64,000 nucleotides of DNA. It comes from Marinobacter sp. es.048 (GTDB lineage Bacteria > Pseudomonadota > Gammaproteobacteria > Pseudomonadales > Oleiphilaceae). Made by a program: the position numbers and the translations under genes. The first letter of the stretch is position 1. Every line of letters begins with the position of its first letter. Below the pieces are notes generated by a model that saw only the letters and a list, made by a program, of their open reading frames with translations, did no database searches and had not been told where the DNA came from. Shown here piece by piece: positions 9,606 to 18,358 of this stretch. The stretch is taken from NCBI RefSeq assembly GCF_900188435.1, contig NZ_FYFA01000001.1, forward strand, positions 310,001-374,000, read 5' to 3'.

Positions 9606-11405
9606 CTATTCGATCTCGACCAGAACTTCTCCGGGCACTACACGATCACCCTTGGCAATAAACACGCCGGACACCTTTCCGGCCGTGGTCGCCTTTACTT
9701 CGGTTTCCATCTTCATCGCCTCTATGATCAGCACCGGATCGCCGGCCTGAACCTCGTCACCTTCCTTCACCAGCACATCCACGATGTTGCCGGGCATGCT
9801 TGTGGTTACATGACCTTCTTTGGTGGCGGTTGCCCGGCCACCACTGGACCGCGCACCCTCGCCGCCTTCTCCCAGCGAAGCCAGATGGATTTCCTCCGGC
9901 ACTCCATCGACGGTCATGTAGAAACGACGCTCATTCTCACCGGAGGGGTTCGCGCCGGTGACGTGGATATCGTAGCTCTCACCATGAACCGTGATCTTGA
10001 ATTTGCTGGAGACCGAGCCGCCCGAAGAACCGGTGGGCATCGGCTCCAGGGGCTCCGGCTGCAGCGTGCCGTCACGCCGCTGCTCAAGATACGCTTTGGC
10101 CTGATCCGGGAACATGGCGTAGGTAAGCACATCCTCTTCGCTGGTGGCCAGATCGCCCACCTGTTTGCGCAACTCGTCGAGTTCACGGGGGATCAGGTTA
10201 GCCGGGCGCTCTTCAATCAGGTCCTCCTTGCCGACGGCGCGCTGCTGAAGCAATTTATCAACCGCAGCCGGTGCCTTGCCGTACCAGCCCTGAAGGTATT
10301 TCTTCACTTCGTTCGTGATGGACTCGTAGCGCTTGCCGGCCAGTACGTTGATCACCGCCTGGGTACCCACAATCTGGGAGGTGGGTGTTACCAGTGGCGG
10401 GTAACCGAGATCCTTGCGAACCCTTGGAATTTCCTCGAATACGTCCTGGATGCGATCCAGCGCGCCCTGCTCCTTCAACTGGTTGGCCAGGTTGGACATC
10501 ATGCCACCGGGCACCTGGGACAGGAGCACCGAGGTATCAACACCGTTATAGGCGCTCTCGAACTGGTGATACTTCTTGCGCACTTCCCGGAAATGGCCTG
10601 TGGCCTTGTCCAGCAGCTCCAGGTTCAGCCCGGTCTCCAGACCAGCATCGTGCAGCGCCGCCGCCAAGGATTCCGTGGGCGGATGGCTGGTGCCGCCGGC
10701 AAAGGCCGACAGCGCGGTATCAATATGGTCAACGCCTGCTTCCATGGCCGCCCACTGACACATGGGCGCCATGCCCGAGGTGGCGTGGGAATGCAGGAAA
10801 ACGGGCAGATTGAGGGTCTGCTTCAGCTTACCGACCAGCTCGGCGGTTACGGCTGGCGTCAGCAGCCCTGCCATATCCTTGATCGCGATACTGTCCGCGC
10901 CCATGTCGGCCATGGCCCTGGCCTGCTCCAGATAGGCATCGGTGCCATGCACCGGACTCACGGTGTAGCAGATGGTGCCCTGTGCATGCTTGCCAGCCTT
11001 CTTGACCGCCTTGATGCTGGTTTCGAGATTGCGCACATCGTTCAGGGCATCAAAAATGCGGAACACGTCCATGCCATTCTCGGCTGCCTTGGCAACAAAC
11101 GCCTCAACAACGTCATCGCCATAGTGACGATAGCCCAGCAGGTTCTGGCCACGCAGCAACATCTGCAGGCGGGTATTGGGCAGGGCCTTTCTCAGGGTCC
11201 GCAAGCGTTCCCAGGGATCTTCCTTCAGGAAACGCACACAGGCGTCAAACGTGGCACCACCCCAGCACTCCAGGGACCAGTAACCGGCCTGGTCCAGCCA
11301 CTCGCAGGCCGGAAGCATGTCTTCCGTGCGCATCCGGGTGGCGATCAGAGACTGGTGAGCGTCCCTGAGGATAACGTCGGTAATATGAATCTTGCGCTTG
11401 GTCAT
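9606..11405 (-). CDS. pycB: Pyruvate carboxylase subunit B (carboxyltransferase + biotinyl domain)
   Basis: Transfers the carboxyl group from carboxybiotin to pyruvate to give oxaloacetate. 599 residues. The N-terminal TIM-barrel carboxyltransferase domain begins TDVILRDAHQSLIATRMR and contains FRIFDALNDVRN; a conserved PYC_OADA linker region follows, then a C-terminal biotinyl domain with EAMKMET, biotinylated Lys565. It lies 21 bp behind the biotin carboxylase gene. Oxaloacetate decarboxylase alpha has the same architecture, but there are no OadB or OadG genes beside it and the partner is a biotin carboxylase, so the two-subunit pyruvate carboxylase is the better call. Confidence 0.92.
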   Translation of the reverse strand: MTKRKIHITDVILRDAHQSLIATRMRTEDMLPACEWLDQAGYWSLECWGGATFDACVRFLKEDPWERLRTLRKALPNTRLQMLLRGQNLLGYRHYGDDVVEAFVAKAAENGMDVFRIFDALNDVRNLETSIKAVKKAGKHAQGTICYTVSPVHGTDAYLEQARAMADMGADSIAIKDMAGLLTPAVTAELVGKLKQTLNLPVFLHSHATSGMAPMCQWAAMEAGVDHIDTALSAFAGGTSHPPTESLAAALHDAGLETGLNLELLDKATGHFREVRKKYHQFESAYNGVDTSVLLSQVPGGMMSNLANQLKEQGALDRIQDVFEEIPRVRKDLGYPPLVTPTSQIVGTQAVINVLAGKRYESITNEVKKYLQGWYGKAPAAVDKLLQQRAVGKEDLIEERPANLIPRELDELRKQVGDLATSEEDVLTYAMFPDQAKAYLEQRRDGTLQPEPLEPMPTGSSGGSVSSKFKITVHGESYDIHVTGANPSGENERRFYMTVDGVPEEIHLASLGEGGEGARSSGGRATATKEGHVTTSMPGNIVDVLVKEGDEVQAGDPVLIIEAMKMETEVKATTAGKVSGVFIAKGDRVVPGEVLVEIE

Positions 11406-11426
11406 TGGGATCTCTCCGATGTTCTT

Positions 11427-12848
<1,422 letters not shown>

Positions 12849-12929
12849 GGAAAATCCTCCAGGTGATGGAAGTCGTTTAAATCGAAAGGTTGGTTCGAAG
12901 GGCAGGCACGCCCTTCAGTCAGCAAAAGC

Positions 12930-13241
12930 TCAGATGCCAGGTGGCGCCTGCGGCAGGACCGGAAAGCTGGCGCAATGCACCACGCCCGAATAGCCCCTGA
13001 TGCCCGGAAGGACACCGGTCGGGTGAAGACTGAAATCCCGCATGCGGTTGCCATGGGAAAGCCCTCCCTCCTGACCACCGTCGCTTGTCACATCCGACAA
13101 TAACGGGCAGAAAGCCGCATCACAGGACAGGGGGGCTGGCGCAGAGTCCGAAGAATGGGCAGGCAATGAAACCAGGCCCAATGCCAGAATTATGAAGAGG
13201 CTTAACGCCTGCGTCCGGCATTTTTGTTGGGCGTCCTGCAT
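12930..13241 (-). CDS. Small exported protein with PVLPQxPP tail (paralogue B)
   Basis: 103 residues, no recognised family. The ATG at 13241 has the ribosome site AAAGGA. The N-terminal hydrophobic segment (SLFIILALGLVSLPAHS) reads as a signal peptide cut after an A-x-S/A-type site, leaving a small secreted peptide with two nearby cysteines (CDAAFC). The C-terminus FPVLPQAPPGI matches YPVLPQGPPSLV at the end of the protein encoded at 14072-14398, and the DNA of the two tails is also alike. The pair flanks a CBS-domain gene. Function unknown. Confidence 0.65.
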   Translation of the reverse strand: MQDAQQKCRTQALSLFIILALGLVSLPAHSSDSAPAPLSCDAAFCPLLSDVTSDGGQEGGLSHGNRMRDFSLHPTGVLPGIRGYSGVVHCASFPVLPQAPPGI

Positions 13242-13362
13242 GGGCGTCCTTTGATGTGACTAAAGTCGTAGAGAGTGTCACGTGATTACGGCATCGATTC
13301 AATACGGTTTTCTGGGTAATAAACATCGTTTTTTTCGATGCTCTCCCGGTTCCACGGGAATC

Positions 13363-13386
13363 ATCGGCGCCCCGGGGAGCGCCGAT
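13363..13386 (-). terminator. GC-rich hairpin after the CBS gene
   Basis: ATCGGCGC / GCGCCGAT, 8-bp perfect stem with an 8-base loop, lies 14 bases past the CBS-gene stop on the minus strand. No T tract follows directly, so it may act as a weak terminator or an RNA stabiliser. Confidence 0.45.
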
Positions 13387-13399
13387 GACAACTGCCAGA

Positions 13400-13999
13400 C
13401 TAGAAGCCGCCTTTCACCACGTGGACGATCTCATAGAACTTGGTTGCCCGATGCTCCAGATCGATCGCCAGGTCCAGCCGCTGCAGAAGCTCTTCGGCAC
13501 AGACCAGTCCCCGGAGATAGGAACGGGAAGGCTGATGCCGGTCATCATCCAGCACAAGCAGATACCCTTCATGAACTTCACGGAAGGTGCTGACCAGGTC
13601 GCCCACGGTTGCCGCCCGCAAATCCTGATAATGGATAGCCGGCAGCTCACTTATTGGGCGCATGATATCGCGGACCCGAACGTCCTTGAGTGGCACACCC
13701 TGTCGATGGGCGACACTCATGGCCTTCTCGCCATTCACATCTTCGATGGCCAGAATCCCCAGACAATCCCCCGCCTGGTTTTCAACCACTTTGAAAGACG
13801 TATCGGCAAGTCTCATCCACAGCCTCGCCTCCGAAACGGACATATCGGAACTCAAAACGGACAGTCGCTGCTCGGAGAAGTCCGTCAGCAGGTGGACTGC
13901 CGAATCCTCGCTTCCTATGTGAGACAGGGGTTTGGCGGTGGGTAACGCGCCGGTGCGTCCCAGATCCTGTACTGGCAATGCGTTGAATACACTGTTCAT
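13400..13999 (-). CDS. CBS-domain protein
   Basis: 199 residues made of a tandem CBS pair (roughly residues 45-110 and 110-185; the linking segment is VRVRDIMRP, a typical CBS start). CBS pairs bind adenosyl nucleotides and sense energy state. There is no transporter, kinase or IMPDH domain attached, so this is a stand-alone CBS regulator. It stands between two paralogous small exported-protein genes and upstream of pycAB on the same strand. An 18-bp perfect palindrome lies 35 bp before the start. The role is not known. Confidence 0.85.
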   Translation of the reverse strand: MNSVFNALPVQDLGRTGALPTAKPLSHIGSEDSAVHLLTDFSEQRLSVLSSDMSVSEARLWMRLADTSFKVVENQAGDCLGILAIEDVNGEKAMSVAHRQGVPLKDVRVRDIMRPISELPAIHYQDLRAATVGDLVSTFREVHEGYLLVLDDDRHQPSRSYLRGLVCAEELLQRLDLAIDLEHRATKFYEIVHVVKGGF

Positions 14000-14033
14000 G
14001 GTAAACCTCGTGAATCTGAATTCAGGTTGGAGT

Positions 14034-14051
14034 TCCCTGTGTACACAGGGA
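14034..14051. promoter_or_regulatory. Perfect 18-bp palindrome upstream of the CBS gene
   Basis: TCCCTGTGTACACAGGGA reads the same on both strands with no loop, the form expected of a dimeric repressor or activator site rather than an RNA hairpin. It lies between the first small exported-protein gene and the CBS gene. I cannot name the protein that binds it. Confidence 0.5.
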
Positions 14052-14071
14052 CAAATCCGTAATGGTCAGAG

Positions 14072-14398
14072 TTAAACGAGGCTGGGCGGGCCCTGGGGCA
14101 GCACCGGATAGCTCAGCAGCCGGAGCGGTGGCTGAATAAAATCGAGACTGGCCGATAAGACAGCCCGGAATCCCCCCCCGGGGAACAGAAGAGGTGAGGT
14201 GATCGAGACGGATGCATCCGGCGACGAGGGATCGCCTGTCCCGTCAACTGATATCAGCGTGGGCGTTAAGTGATCGTCTAGCTGTGGATCCAGTGCCGGG
14301 TGAGACGAACCGTTGAGAAAAACCACAAACAGACCCGTAATCAGCACAGCCAGGAGGCTGAGCTTCAGAGTGCTTCTGTTGATGGAGCAACTCGACAT
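14072..14398 (-). CDS. Small exported protein with PVLPQxPP tail (paralogue A)
   Basis: 108 residues, not recognised. The N-terminus carries one hydrophobic segment (LKLSLLAVLITGLFVVFLNG), either a signal anchor or an uncleaved signal. The rest is Ser/Pro/Asp rich, ending SYPVLPQGPPSLV, almost the same tail as the protein at 12930-13241. The ribosome site is weak (no clear AGGA before ATG 14398). The shared tail and the shared position around the CBS gene are the main reasons to believe it is coding. Confidence 0.6.
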   Translation of the reverse strand: MSSCSINRSTLKLSLLAVLITGLFVVFLNGSSHPALDPQLDDHLTPTLISVDGTGDPSSPDASVSITSPLLFPGGGFRAVLSASLDFIQPPLRLLSYPVLPQGPPSLV

Positions 14399-14727
14399 AG
14401 TGAGGTTCTGCTATCGTTATTTGAACGGCTCGTCCCTTTCAAACATATAGTCTTTTGAGGGCAATGCAAGCTCCCGACAAGGTTAAAACTGCGCAATGTG
14501 CACCGGCGATGGGGGCAGGCTACTCTGCCGAATGGCCCGATGCCGAGCCAAACCGGGTGGATTGACTTCTCTTCCGGGGCCAGGTGTATCGGCACTTAAA
14601 TTAAGTCAATTTCGCCTAGCGGTATAGGTTTTTACATTATTCTTGACAGAAGCCATCGCAATCTTCGATCATTGGCACATTCTGCTATGCGGTACGTATT
14701 TTCGCTTTTCAGCAAACGAGGTTGCCC
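14399..14727. other. 329-bp divergent intergenic region
   Basis: It lies between the minus-strand small exported protein and the plus-strand acyl-CoA dehydrogenase pair. It holds a TTGACA-like -35 near 14644 without a convincing -10, and a small GGCAG/CTGCC hairpin near 14515. I see no RNA gene, riboswitch or credible coding sequence. Promoters for both flanking units must lie here. Confidence 0.4.
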
Positions 14728-15924
14728 ATGAACTTGAACTACACTGCTGAGGAACTCGCCTTCCGTGATGAAGTCCGGGCCTTTCTGGATGAGAAACTAC
14801 CCGCGGATATTGCCGCCAAGGTAAAGGGGTTCCGCCGCCTATCCAAACAGGATCATCAACGCTGGCAAAAGATTCTCAGCGAAAAGGGCTGGTACGCCAC
14901 CCACTGGCCGGAAGTTTATGGCGGCGTTAACTGGGGCCCCGTCCAGAAGCACATCTGGGATGAAGAGTCTGCCCGTTACGGAGCACCGCGCTCGGTGCCC
15001 TTCGGTGTCAACATGGTGGCGCCGGTGATTATCAAATTCGGCACCGAAGAGCAGAAGCAGCGCTACCTGCCGCGAATCCTTAGCGGTGAAGACTGGTGGT
15101 GCCAGGGCTATTCAGAGCCAGGGGCCGGCTCCGACCTGGCGTCCCTGAAAACCCGCGCCGTTCGCGAGGGTGATCATTACATCGTCAATGGTCAGAAAAC
15201 CTGGACCACCCTGGGCCAACACGCCAACATGATTTTCTGCCTGGTGCGCACCAACACAGAAGTGAAGGCCCAGGAAGGCATTTCCTTCCTGCTGATCGAC
15301 ATGAACACCCCGGGCATTACCGTACGTCCGATCATCACCCTGGACGGTGAGCACGAAGTAAACGAGGTGTTCTTCGAAGACGTGAAAGTCCCCGTGGAAA
15401 ATCTGGTAGGCGAGGAAGACAAGGGTTGGACCTATGCCAAGTACCTGCTGACCTATGAACGCACCGGCCTCGCCGGCATCGGCATTTCCAAGGCGGCACT
15501 CCAGCACCTCAAGGAGCTGGCCAGCCGCCGCCTCAAGAATGGTCGACCGCTGATCGAAGATGCCTCGTTCAGCCAGCGCATCGCCCAGGTCGAGATTGAC
15601 CTGATGGCCGCCACCATCAGCAACCTGCGCATTATTGCCTCAGTGGAAGGCGGCGGCGTACCGGGCGCAGAAAGCTCGATGCTGAAAGTGCGCGGCACCG
15701 AAATCCGCCAGGCGATCAACGACCTGGCCCGCCGGGCCATTGGACCGTACGCCATTCCGTTTGTGGAAGAGGAACTGGACCTGGATTACGACGGCGATTT
15801 CCTCTCCGACGAGAACGCCGCACCACTGTCTGCCCAATACTTCAACAACCGCAAGCTGTCGATTTTCGGCGGGTCCAACGAGATCCAGAAGAACATCGTG
15901 TCGAAAATGATTCTCGGGCTTTAA
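14728..15924 (+). CDS. Acyl-CoA dehydrogenase, large/catalytic subunit (PimC-like)
   Basis: FAD-dependent alpha,beta-desaturation of an acyl-CoA. ATG 14728 (MNLNYTAEEL) follows ACGAGG; an upstream TTG lacks support. 398 residues. FAD/substrate loops GYSEPGAGSDLAS and KTWTTLGQHAN are present. The C-terminal motif is FGGSNEIQ with Gly where medium-chain enzymes have the catalytic Glu; instead Glu244 in LTYERTG sits where isovaleryl-CoA and long-chain dehydrogenases carry their base. It is followed 10 bp later by a second, smaller dehydrogenase, the arrangement of PimC/PimD and other heteromeric pairs. The substrate is probably a dicarboxyl or branched acyl-CoA, by analogy only. Confidence 0.88.
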   Translation: MNLNYTAEELAFRDEVRAFLDEKLPADIAAKVKGFRRLSKQDHQRWQKILSEKGWYATHWPEVYGGVNWGPVQKHIWDEESARYGAPRSVPFGVNMVAPVIIKFGTEEQKQRYLPRILSGEDWWCQGYSEPGAGSDLASLKTRAVREGDHYIVNGQKTWTTLGQHANMIFCLVRTNTEVKAQEGISFLLIDMNTPGITVRPIITLDGEHEVNEVFFEDVKVPVENLVGEEDKGWTYAKYLLTYERTGLAGIGISKAALQHLKELASRRLKNGRPLIEDASFSQRIAQVEIDLMAATISNLRIIASVEGGGVPGAESSMLKVRGTEIRQAINDLARRAIGPYAIPFVEEELDLDYDGDFLSDENAAPLSAQYFNNRKLSIFGGSNEIQKNIVSKMILGL

Positions 15925-15934
15925 GGAGGCGACC

Positions 15935-17071
15935 ATGGATTTCCGACTCAACGAAGAACAGCAGATGCTGCAGGACACCGTGGCCCGCCTGGTGCGCGGT
16001 GAATACAGTTTTGAAAAGCGGCTCGAATACAGCGAATCGGAGCTCGGCTTCAGCGCCGACTTCTGGAAACAGCTGGGTGAACTGGGCCTCACTGCCGTGC
16101 CCTTCCCCGAGGAACTCGGTGGTTTTGGCGGCAGTGGCGTGGAAGTGCAGAGCGTGATGACCGAACTGGGTCGCGGCCTGTGCATTGAGCCCTACTTGCA
16201 ATCTGTCGTCCTGGGCGGCGGGCTGATCAGCCAGGCCGGCAACGACGTACAGCATGAGCAGTGGCTCGGCGGTATCGCCAGCGGCGAGATGCGCGCGGCC
16301 GCAGGACTTCAGGAGCCCCAGAGTTTTTACAACTTGAACGATGTCGAAACCCGGGCTGAGAAGTCCGGTGACGGCTACGTGCTGAACGGTCGCAAGGCCG
16401 TGGTCATTGGTGGGCACTGCGCCGACGTGCTGGTGGTCTCGGCCCGCACTTCGGGCGACAGCAACGATTCTGACGGCATCAGCCTGTTCCTGGTCGCACC
16501 GGAGACCGAGGGCCTCGAACGCCGCACTTACCCGACTATTGATGGCTCCAAGGGCTGCGACCTGTTCCTGAACAACGTCAAGCTGGGCCCGGACGCCTTG
16601 CTCGGACAAGAAGGCAAGGCCGCTGATGTCATCGAGTACCAGGCAGGACGCGCCATTGCCGCTCTGTGTGGTGAAGCCGTCGGTGCCATGGAGATGGCTT
16701 GCGAGCTGACCCTGGAGTACCTGAAACAGCGTAAGCAGTTTGGCGTGCCCATCGGCAAGTTCCAAGTGCTGCAGCACCGAATGGTGGACATGATGTCGGA
16801 GCTGGAACAGGCCCGTTCCATGGCCATCCTGGCCGCCAGCGTGGCGGACGAGCCCCAGAGTGACGAGCGCCGCCGGATCCTGGCCGCCGCCAAGAATGTG
16901 ATTGGCCGCAGTGGCCAGTTCGTTTCCGAGCAGGGCATCCAGTCCCACGGCGGTATCGGTATGACCTGGGAGTACAACTTTGCCCACTACGCCAAGCGGC
17001 TGGTGATGATCAACCATCAACTGGGTGACGACGACTTCCATCTGGAGCGCTTTGCGGCCCTGCTAAAGTAA
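15935..17071 (+). CDS. Acyl-CoA dehydrogenase, small subunit (PimD-like)
   Basis: 378 residues of the acyl-CoA dehydrogenase fold. Ribosome site AGGAGG lies before ATG 15935. The region matching the base-bearing helix of its partner reads IEYQAGRAIAAL, with no Glu before Arg, and the C-terminal stretch is IGMTWEYNFAHYAKRL rather than YEGTxxI. It therefore probably lacks a full active site and works as the second half of a heteromer with the preceding gene. The 10-bp spacing supports a shared operon with the class II aldolase and MaoC hydratase genes that follow. Confidence 0.88.
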   Translation: MDFRLNEEQQMLQDTVARLVRGEYSFEKRLEYSESELGFSADFWKQLGELGLTAVPFPEELGGFGGSGVEVQSVMTELGRGLCIEPYLQSVVLGGGLISQAGNDVQHEQWLGGIASGEMRAAAGLQEPQSFYNLNDVETRAEKSGDGYVLNGRKAVVIGGHCADVLVVSARTSGDSNDSDGISLFLVAPETEGLERRTYPTIDGSKGCDLFLNNVKLGPDALLGQEGKAADVIEYQAGRAIAALCGEAVGAMEMACELTLEYLKQRKQFGVPIGKFQVLQHRMVDMMSELEQARSMAILAASVADEPQSDERRRILAAAKNVIGRSGQFVSEQGIQSHGGIGMTWEYNFAHYAKRLVMINHQLGDDDFHLERFAALLK

Positions 17072-17114
17072 GGGTCCGCAAACAAATGAAATTTTGGGCC
17101 CGAAGAGATCAATA

Positions 17115-17873
17115 ATGACAACAAATGAACCGTCAGCGGAACAGGATCTCAGGAAAGCCGAGTGGCAGGTCCGCACCGAGCTGGCCGCAGCCTATCGGCT
17201 GGCGGCCCTGTTCGGCTGGGATGATCTGGTGTTCACCCATCTATCGGCCCGGGTACCCGGGCCGGATCACCACTTCCTGATCAACCCTTACGGGCTGCTG
17301 TTTCACGAGATTACCGCCTCGTCGCTGGTCAAGGTCGACCAGGAAGGCCAAGTGGTGGAGGCAGCCGGCCTGGGACGCGTCAATCCCGCCGGTTTCACCA
17401 TTCACAGCGCGGTGCATATGGGCCGGGACGATGCCGGAGCGGTGATGCACCTGCACGCACCGGACGGGGTCGCGGTATCGGCACACCGGGACGGCCTGCT
17501 GCCCCTGAGCCAGACCGCCATGCTGTGTCTCGACCACCTCTGCTATCACGAGTACGAAGGCGTGGCACTCAATCTGGACGAACGCGATCGGCTAATCCGG
17601 GACCTGGGCAACCGGTCCATGATGATACTGCGCAACCACGGCGTGCTGACCGCAGGCAAGGATGTACCGGAAACCTTCACCTACCTGTATTTCCTGATGA
17701 AAGCCTGCGAGATCCAGGTCAAGGCCCAGAGCTGTGGCCCCACCCACCTACCCTCGGAACAGGCCATTCGCACCACCGCCGAGCAGTCGCAACAATTGGG
17801 CATGGCAGCGAAACTGACCTGGCCGGCACTGATCCGACTTCTGGACAGCAAGAATCCGGGTTATGCGGTCTGA
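17115..17873 (+). CDS. Class II aldolase/adducin-family protein
   Basis: 252 residues from ATG 17115 (MTTNEPSAEQ); a TTG 21 bases upstream is less likely. The fold is recognised from LAAAYRLAALFGWDDLVFTH, the metal-binding histidines in VMHLHAPDG and the late His of MILRNHGVLTAG. Members cleave or epimerise phosphorylated sugars, or have unknown roles in catabolic clusters as here. It lies between an acyl-CoA dehydrogenase pair and a MaoC hydratase, so a role in retro-aldol cleavage of a hydroxyacyl intermediate is possible but unproven. Confidence 0.85.
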   Translation: MTTNEPSAEQDLRKAEWQVRTELAAAYRLAALFGWDDLVFTHLSARVPGPDHHFLINPYGLLFHEITASSLVKVDQEGQVVEAAGLGRVNPAGFTIHSAVHMGRDDAGAVMHLHAPDGVAVSAHRDGLLPLSQTAMLCLDHLCYHEYEGVALNLDERDRLIRDLGNRSMMILRNHGVLTAGKDVPETFTYLYFLMKACEIQVKAQSCGPTHLPSEQAIRTTAEQSQQLGMAAKLTWPALIRLLDSKNPGYAV

Positions 17874-17894
17874 CGCCCAGCGGGGACTACGGCT

Positions 17895-18353
17895 ATGCTG
17901 ACAGTGCAACTGGACGATCTGGCCCATCACAGGAACTCGGTGATTGGCCACAGCCCCTGGAAAACCATCAGCCAGGAAATGATACAGGCCTTCGCCGATG
18001 CCACCGGCGATCATCAATGGATACATCTTGATGTGGAGAGAGCCAGGCGAGAGTCGCCCTGGAAGAGCACCGTGGCGCACGGATTTCTGACGGCATCACT
18101 GATTCCCCTGCTGAATCAACAGGTCATCAATGTGCAAGGCAAGAGCGCCAGTATCAATTACGGGCTTAACAAGCTGCGCTTCCCGGCAGCGGTAAAAGCC
18201 GGCGCGCAGATCCGCAGCAAAATGGAGCTGTTGGACGTGACCAGGGTAGATGAGCAGCGGACGCTGGCCACCTATCGCACCACCCTGGAAATCCGAGGCG
18301 GGGAAAAGCCCGCCTGCGTCGCCGAACATCTCGCCATGTATGTGCGGAGCTGA
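17895..18353 (+). CDS. MaoC-like (R)-enoyl-CoA hydratase
   Basis: 152 residues with a single hot-dog domain. The R-hydratase signature is visible: ADATGDHQWIHLD, with catalytic Asp and His, followed by VAHGFLTASLIP. It hydrates trans-2-enoyl-CoA to (R)-3-hydroxyacyl-CoA. It is the last of the four-gene dehydrogenase operon, 21 bp after the aldolase gene, and its product probably takes the enoyl-CoA made by the dehydrogenase pair. It converges with the acyl-CoA ligase gene, leaving a 5-bp gap. Confidence 0.9.
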   Translation: MLTVQLDDLAHHRNSVIGHSPWKTISQEMIQAFADATGDHQWIHLDVERARRESPWKSTVAHGFLTASLIPLLNQQVINVQGKSASINYGLNKLRFPAAVKAGAQIRSKMELLDVTRVDEQRTLATYRTTLEIRGGEKPACVAEHLAMYVRS

Positions 18354-18358
18354 GTCGC

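Noticed and set aside
14365..14595. Cys/Arg-rich 76-codon minus-strand frame and a possible riboswitch in the same stretch
   Set aside because: The frame lacks a ribosome site and overlaps the start of the small exported protein. I compared the stretch with c-di-GMP, TPP, cobalamin and glycine riboswitch signatures from memory and found no match.
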